From Bacteroidota bacterium (GTDB lineage: Bacteria; Bacteroidota; Bacteroidia; Bacteroidales; JAAYUG01): a stretch of 11,868 nucleotides of DNA. This document shows, in pieces, positions 7,024-11,868 of this stretch. Under the pieces are notes generated by a model that was given only the letters and a program-made list of their open reading frames with translations, searched no databases and was not told the origin of the DNA. The first letter of the stretch is position 1; each line of letters begins with the position of its first letter. The position numbers and the translations under genes are program-made. Location of the stretch: assembly GCA_021812865.1 (NCBI GenBank), contig JAKAMP010000025.1:1-11868 (forward strand). The letters are read 5' to 3'.

Positions 7024-10000
7024 CTATTCTTTGACAAGCTTTTCTGTCTGGTTCAGGCTTCCGCTTTGCATATTGACGATGTATGTGCCGGAAGTTAGAA
7101 AGGCAATTTTTACCTGCAGGAAGTTTTTTTCCGTAATTTGCTTATATACCTCCCTGCCTGCAAGGTCAGAAATGACCATGATATTTTTATGCTTGCCATC
7201 CGGGAAGGAACAATTCAGCAAATCGATCGCCGGATTCGGCCAGATTTTGATAGAAGGCTGCGGTTCATCCTGCACGCCCATAGCTTTATTCATAGACAGG
7301 TTAATTGATGTATCGGTAACCAGGTAGAAATCACCGTCCAGACCCGAATACCCCGATCTGCTGATGGAGTAATGATAGGTTGCCGGCACTGGCAACTGGC
7401 TAAAGGTTGCTAGTCCCAAGGCTCCTGTAACCAGGGAATCATTTTCAACCTTCACCACGGCATTATTCAGGGGAGCGGCGCCGTCGGTAAGCCAGATTTT
7501 AGCCGTGGCCAGCGACTGAGTCAAAACGATGGTTACCGAGGTGTCGACGTCAATCATCAGCGTGCCTGGTTGGGTTTGGTAGTCGGTCTTACTGGCCGTA
7601 AATTGCACTGTTCCTGCCGTGACCGATGAAGTAGCCGTACCCGAGGTGTTCGTGGTAACTGCAGTGCCTCCTATGCTAATATAAACACCTGGCAGCACGG
7701 TTGCGCGAATATTGCTTACTGTCTTTAAATTTACCTTAAAAAGCCTGGGTATGAGGAAAATACTCAGCGTGGTATCGCTGTTTATGGCCATCTCCTGGGA
7801 AGGCAGAGAATTATATGCTCTATGGCTTGCAGAAAGAACAAACACTCCGGGGAGACCTGAAAAAAAAGCCTGACCGGAATTATCCGTCAGAACGGTATCC
7901 TGGTAAATAATCACCATACAACCAGGCACAGGCAACCCGGACTGCTTATCCTTTACCACAAGCTGTACATGGTATTGCTGGTAACTGTACGGATTTTTTT
8001 TTCGCTTTCCAAGCTGGTCCAGATAAAGTGATGCAGGAACAAGGTCTTGCCCGGTTCCGATCCCTTCCACGAAATCAACAGGGGAAGTGTTGTAATAGTA
8101 GCCATTAGCCATGCCTTCCAACGGAAAGATATTTACATTGTATGCCGGCCCCGAAGTACCAATGATGTAGCCGTTGCCAAACTGCCTTGAGTCGATAATG
8201 TAATTTTTCCCTGGATGATAGGCAAGTCCAGCAGTATTATAGAAAACGGATTGGGTAGAGGTGTATCCATGCACAGAACTGCTGCCATAGGGTCGATATA
8301 CCGATTCGAGAAAGTCCCCGTTCAGGGTACAATGATCAAAAAGGTTTGCCATGCTCAGGTACATGTGAAAGTCGCTGGCATACCTCGGATTCTCCGAAAG
8401 GCAGTGGAGGATTACATTGCCGTTGCTGAAAGGGTACTTGAAATCGAAATTATGCCTGCCCTGGCTGGCATGGCTGTATTCGACAAGACAGTCGTTCGAT
8501 TCCAGAATATACATATATCCGTTTCCTCCATCGCCTTTGTACTGGGGCTTCTGAAAGTAACAGGAATCCACGGTTACAAAACGGCATTGCTCCAACAACA
8601 CTCCATTGGAAAGAAGCTGAACCGTATCGGGATTGCCCAAAGGCTGGTAGCTGTTCACATTCTTAATCCAGCCATTTAGGACACATCGCATATGTATGGC
8701 ATGGGATGCATGTACCTCATATGCGCCTGTGCCGGCTACAGAATAGTCTTTATCCCCCCAGCCTGTGTTTGTATTGGCTGCATTTCCAATGGACAAATTC
8801 TCTATACCGCACTCCGAAAGATGTTTGTTAGCCAGGTATACCCTTGCCTGGTCGCGTGTTTTCAGGTAATACCGTGTTGGGGCATCTATTATGAGCAGGT
8901 TGTTCAGTACATCTACCGAATCGATGGTACGGAGAAATGCAACACCTTTGATATCCGCTGCTTTCCACTTGCCGGTCATGTTATGCTCATCTATGAAGGC
9001 TTCGGTCGGCGTTGAAGTGACCACCACCAGGTCGCCGGCATGAAAACCCGATACGGAAGCCACCGGAAGAATCCTGGTGGGGTTGAGCAAATCGATGGTT
9101 ATATTGGTTTTCGTTGCAGATTCGTCAAACCAACTGGAAAGGCTGCCTTTGACCTGGATAATGTCCTTGTCCCTCATATTGGTCTGAGTGTTGAGGAGAA
9201 AGGTCAATCCCGTGCCGGCGCCGCGAAGTACGGCGCTGTCGTAGCTCATCTGCAGTATTGATGATGAACCGCCTATTGCGCCTATTCTGTATGTGCCAGA
9301 TGGCAAGTACACCACTCCCCCACCCGCCTGGCCAACATCATCCAGCGCCTTCTGAATAATGGCAGTAACATCGGATGCGCCTGTATTATCGGCATTATAA
9401 GGAGACTGCGTAACGTCAATTGTATTCTTCGTGACCGCTGGTAAATCGGTTTCGCCCGCATGGTAGCCTGCATAGGAGAAATCGTGCAGGTATCGGTCCT
9501 CGCTGTCCCTGTAACCGGGAACCCAATTTTCAGGGTAGAGCGAACTTCTCCATGCCCTGCTGGTTCTGGCATTGGATGATTCGAGTTTCAGAACATTTTC
9601 GTCGGCGAAAACGGACTGAATATGGGCATTTGAGTTCTGCTGGGTAACCAGGTTGCTCCAGGACATGAAATAAGCCCATGGCGCATCGCCCTGCAGGCAG
9701 GGTTCCGGGTCGGGAATAGGTCCATTTTCACTCATGGCAATAAGCTTCTTCCCTCCGGTGAGCTTGTACAGCACATCGAAGGCGGCTTTCTGGTTTCCAT
9801 ACACATAATTTCCAGGGTATGAATCAAACCCAACAATGTCGACCTTATCATTGCCCGGATACCAGTCCGTTTCAGGTGTTGACCACACCCAGATCAGGTT
9901 GTGCAGATGATGGTAATTGGTGAGCCGGTCGTACATAATATCATACAATTTTTTGCATGCCTCGGGACCTTTGGCTCCCCACCAGAACCAGCCTCCACCA

Positions 10001-11868
10001 GCTTCGTGAAGGGGTCTCCATAGCACCGGAATCCCCGCATCCTGGAATTTTTTAAGCTGTATGGCAATATCATCAATATCACGCAGGATCAGCGAATCTT
10101 CGGGTGTGCCCGGGGTAACGGCTTTGGTGATATCGAAGGTAGTATACTGTGTGTAAAAGGTATTCGTACCAGCCGAACCACCTGTGGGCGAGCACCAGTG
10201 CCACTGGTAGGCAACAATACCCTTGCCTCCGGTGTTTTGGTACCAGCTGATCATGTTTTCCACCTCGCCGTTGTCCACTATGCCAAACACGTGCGTATTG
10301 TTCTCCCATTTATAAGGATACCCGGGGGTGTAATTCATCATTTCGCCGTTCCTGATCATAGGAGTATACCCTGCCACGGTTTTCAACTGGTCATAGTAAT
10401 CTTCGGTTTGCCCGGAAATGATCCGGCTGCCAAACTGGTTATACAGGAAGCGGTAAAGCGCTATGGTGGTATCCATGGCCTGGGTATCGGTAAGGCGGGT
10501 GGTGATATCGAATACATTGGGCATAGCCGGGTATAGATCAAACCGGTCAATATCGGTCCAGCCCCAGTCCTTGATGATGGCAAAAGAGTTGATTCCCTTC
10601 TTCAGCAGGTAGCTTCCAGCTTCCACATAGGAAAAGGTGTCCGATCCTGCGAAATGCACTGAACCTGCCGGCTGGCCATTCACAGAGAGCTTCTGGTCTT
10701 TGTTACCGCTTTTCCCAATATAGCGGATCACGAGTTTGTACAAGCCGTCAGAAGGGACGTTTATACTTACCGTCACACTATCACCTGCAGTGTCAAACCC
10801 GGTTACATAGCCTGTTCCCGAATAGCCTGGGTAGGCACTGGCTTTGAATACCCCGCTCAATACTCCTCCTTCCGCTTCAGCCATGGCAACAGGGTAACCA
10901 AACTGCGTAGCGCTGAAATTTTCGCGATTCAAAACGATTGCTGTGATGGACAGAGGCGGCAGAAGCAGACTGGGCTTATTCCCTGTAACCTGCAGGGTTG
11001 ATTTCACCAAGGCATTGCTGGTATGCGATACAAAGGTTTCCGAAGAAGGCAGGTTCGAAAGGGTATACACCGTATAGGAGCCGTCCTGCAGCGGGAAATC
11101 AACCAGGTTCAGATCGGCCTGCCTCGATTCGGTGAGATTGCGGTTAACGAGGAAGATCACCATGGAATCTTTCCCTGCCGATATGGTGGGATAGGCTGAT
11201 ACATTATACTCATCGGCAGAAACCGCATCCACGTAATTGGGCTTGCTGTACCGGCTGAACAGATGTAAAGCTTCGTACATGCCGGTATTCCAGCTCCAGG
11301 GCGTGAATATGGCAACATTCTGCCTGGCAAATTCGCCCAATATAGAACCATAGGTTACCGCAGAAACCGTGGGATTGACGGCGGTGAAGCCGGTTTCCGA
11401 AACCGAGAGTGCAACACCGTGGTTGGGTCCCATGTACTTCACGAGCCAGTCGTTGCAGCGTTTGAGAATATATTCCTTGTTCAGGGAGTTGTCCCAGCCT
11501 CCCGGGCCGGAATTCTTTACCCCGTTGGCATTGGGATACACATACGTGGTATCAAAGAATACCCTGGAAAGTTGCACCAGGTCAGATGCAGCCGTAGCCT
11601 CGGGGTAAAAATGAATATCAAGCACATCGAGCAATCGTATGCCTGTTGCCTGCTCTTCTTCTGCACAACGCATAATGAAGTATTCGAGCCAAACATAAGA
11701 CTTCCCGTTGTAACTTATTTTGCCTCCGTTATAATTATACCATTGCCATTCGTTGGCCGGCACAGGTCCCATAAGCTTGATGCCCGGGAATTTTGCCCTC
11801 GCCAGTTTGGCCACAGCAAAGTATTTCTGCATGAAGGTTTCCGCATCGGGCTGAATGGGATAGACATC
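7024..11868 (-). CDS. Multi-modular secreted glycan-degrading enzyme: GH44-like, CBM35-like, GH26 mannanase, beta-helix, T9SS sorting domain (5' partial)
   Basis: The frame is open to the right edge with no stop, so the N-terminus is missing; 1614 codons are visible. Residues are numbered from the first visible Met at 11832. (1) Up to about residue 304: GH44-like TIM barrel plus beta-sandwich, with LLDVLDIHFYPEA (67-79) and the probable nucleophile E146 in SVSETGF. The acid/base Glu (NEP motif in the family) would lie off the window. GH44 enzymes cut beta-1,4-glucan, xyloglucan or mannan. (2) 312-436: CBM35-like module (YSGTGYVTGFD, ending WTDIDRFDLYP). (3) About 444-770: GH26, with the HW pair of YQWHW (542-546), acid/base E610 in RPLHEAGGGWFWWG and nucleophile E702 in SENGPIPDP, giving endo-beta-1,4-mannanase. 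(4) About 803-1230: right-handed beta-helix of the pectate-lyase-3 type (GGGVVYLPSGTYRIG, 837-851), activity unknown. (5) 1287-1515: three related beta-sandwich repeats. (6) 1526-1602: type A T9SS domain (IKIWPNPAIDLLN; SGTYIVNMQSG). Export across the outer membrane by T9SS is expected. GH26, CBM35 and T9SS are strong calls; GH44 is probable. An alternative for the first domain is another clan-A hydrolase. Confidence 0.9.
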   Translation of the reverse strand, partial: DVYPIQPDAETFMQKYFAVAKLARAKFPGIKLMGPVPANEWQWYNYNGGKISYNGKSYVWLEYFIMRCAEEEQATGIRLLDVLDIHFYPEATAASDLVQLSRVFFDTTYVYPNANGVKNSGPGGWDNSLNKEYILKRCNDWLVKYMGPNHGVALSVSETGFTAVNPTVSAVTYGSILGEFARQNVAIFTPWSWNTGMYEALHLFSRYSKPNYVDAVSADEYNVSAYPTISAGKDSMVIFLVNRNLTESRQADLNLVDFPLQDGSYTVYTLSNLPSSETFVSHTSNALVKSTLQVTGNKPSLLLPPLSITAIVLNRENFSATQFGYPVAMAEAEGGVLSGVFKASAYPGYSGTGYVTGFDTAGDSVTVSINVPSDGLYKLVIRYIGKSGNKDQKLSVNGQPAGSVHFAGSDTFSYVEAGSYLLKKGINSFAIIKDWGWTDIDRFDLYPAMPNVFDITTRLTDTQAMDTTIALYRFLYNQFGSRIISGQTEDYYDQLKTVAGYTPMIRNGEMMNYTPGYPYKWENNTHVFGIVDNGEVENMISWYQNTGGKGIVAYQWHWCSPTGGSAGTNTFYTQYTTFDITKAVTPGTPEDSLILRDIDDIAIQLKKFQDAGIPVLWRPLHEAGGGWFWWGAKGPEACKKLYDIMYDRLTNYHHLHNLIWVWSTPETDWYPGNDKVDIVGFDSYPGNYVYGNQKAAFDVLYKLTGGKKLIAMSENGPIPDPEPCLQGDAPWAYFMSWSNLVTQQNSNAHIQSVFADENVLKLESSNARTSRAWRSSLYPENWVPGYRDSEDRYLHDFSYAGYHAGETDLPAVTKNTIDVTQSPYNADNTGASDVTAIIQKALDDVGQAGGGVVYLPSGTYRIGAIGGSSSILQMSYDSAVLRGAGTGLTFLLNTQTNMRDKDIIQVKGSLSSWFDESATKTNITIDLLNPTRILPVASVSGFHAGDLVVVTSTPTEAFIDEHNMTGKWKAADIKGVAFLRTIDSVDVLNNLLIIDAPTRYYLKTRDQARVYLANKHLSECGIENLSIGNAANTNTGWGDKDYSVAGTGAYEVHASHAIHMRCVLNGWIKNVNSYQPLGNPDTVQLLSNGVLLEQCRFVTVDSCYFQKPQYKGDGGNGYMYILESNDCLVEYSHASQGRHNFDFKYPFSNGNVILHCLSENPRYASDFHMYLSMANLFDHCTLNGDFLESVYRPYGSSSVHGYTSTQSVFYNTAGLAYHPGKNYIIDSRQFGNGYIIGTSGPAYNVNIFPLEGMANGYYYNTSPVDFVEGIGTGQDLVPASLYLDQLGKRKKNPYSYQQYHVQLVVKDKQSGLPVPGCMVIIYQDTVLTDNSGQAFFSGLPGVFVLSASHRAYNSLPSQEMAINSDTTLSIFLIPRLFKVNLKTVSNIRATVLPGVYISIGGTAVTTNTSGTATSSVTAGTVQFTASKTDYQTQPGTLMIDVDTSVTIVLTQSLATAKIWLTDGAAPLNNAVVKVENDSLVTGALGLATFSQLPVPATYHYSISRSGYSGLDGDFYLVTDTSINLSMNKAMGVQDEPQPSIKIWPNPAIDLLNCSFPDGKHKNIMVISDLAGREVYKQITEKNFLQVKIAFLTSGTYIVNMQSGSLNQTEKLVKE
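7288..7974 (-). repeat. Three divergent tandem protein repeats (~74 residues each) in the large enzyme
   Basis: Residues 1287-1361, 1364-1437 and 1443-1515 of the large enzyme align by eye. Each starts with a beta-strand, then a turn of type DNSGQAFFS / NTSGTATSS / GALGLATFS, then an aromatic segment with a Y about 17 residues later (AYNS / DYQT / GYSG). Each ends with a matching strand: SDTTLSIFL, VDTSVTIVL and TDTSINLSM. This is the shape of carboxypeptidase-regulatory or CNA-B-like Ig folds. The repeats are divergent at residue level, and I could not see a clear DNA-level repeat. They sit between the beta-helix and the T9SS domain, so they likely act as a spacer. Confidence 0.65.

Noticed and set aside
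8215..9261. Three + strand open frames (154, 107 and 73 codons) opposite the large enzyme
   Set aside because: The enzyme frame on the other strand has clear domains throughout this stretch. These proteins show no signal, motif or family likeness.

Overview
The window looks like part of a polysaccharide-utilisation region from an environmental Bacteroidota (Bacteroidetes) bacterium. The evidence is a SusC/SusD-type outer-membrane uptake pair, a FAS1-domain lipoprotein with the usual short Bacteroidota lipobox, weak Shine-Dalgarno signals, and a secreted enzyme ending in a type A Por/T9SS sorting domain. As established knowledge, gut Bacteroides species lack T9SS, so a free-living or plant-litter-associated lineage is more likely. 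I cannot name the genus.

Layout. Left part (1-6783), all on the + strand and closely spaced: a FAS1 (fasciclin-like) lipoprotein (22-1554), a SusC-like TonB-dependent transporter (1611-4892) and a SusD-like glycan-binding lipoprotein (start corrected to 4912, end 6783). The gaps are 56 and 19 bases, so they read as one operon that probably began upstream of the window. A strong hairpin at 6812-6839 ends it. Right part, on the - strand and convergent: one very large gene whose stop is at 7024-7026 and whose 5' end lies beyond the right edge (at least 1614 codons). It encodes a modular secreted carbohydrate-active enzyme: GH44-like catalytic domain (truncated), CBM35-like domain, GH26 beta-mannanase domain, a pectate-lyase-like right-handed beta-helix, three divergent ~74-residue repeats, and a T9SS sorting domain.

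How they may work together (inference): the large enzyme would be exported by T9SS and cut beta-mannan or glucomannan (GH26) and a beta-1,4-glucan or xyloglucan-type chain (GH44). The FAS1 lipoprotein and SusD-like protein would bind products at the cell surface, and SusC would import them with TonB energy. Only adjacency links the two halves; the enzyme is not co-transcribed with the SusCD operon.

The most interesting item is the large enzyme, which appears to join two hydrolase domains and an unassigned beta-helix in one chain. No RNA genes, CRISPR arrays, insertion sequences or phage genes were seen. There is no gene-free stretch longer than 300 bases; the longest is 6784-7023.
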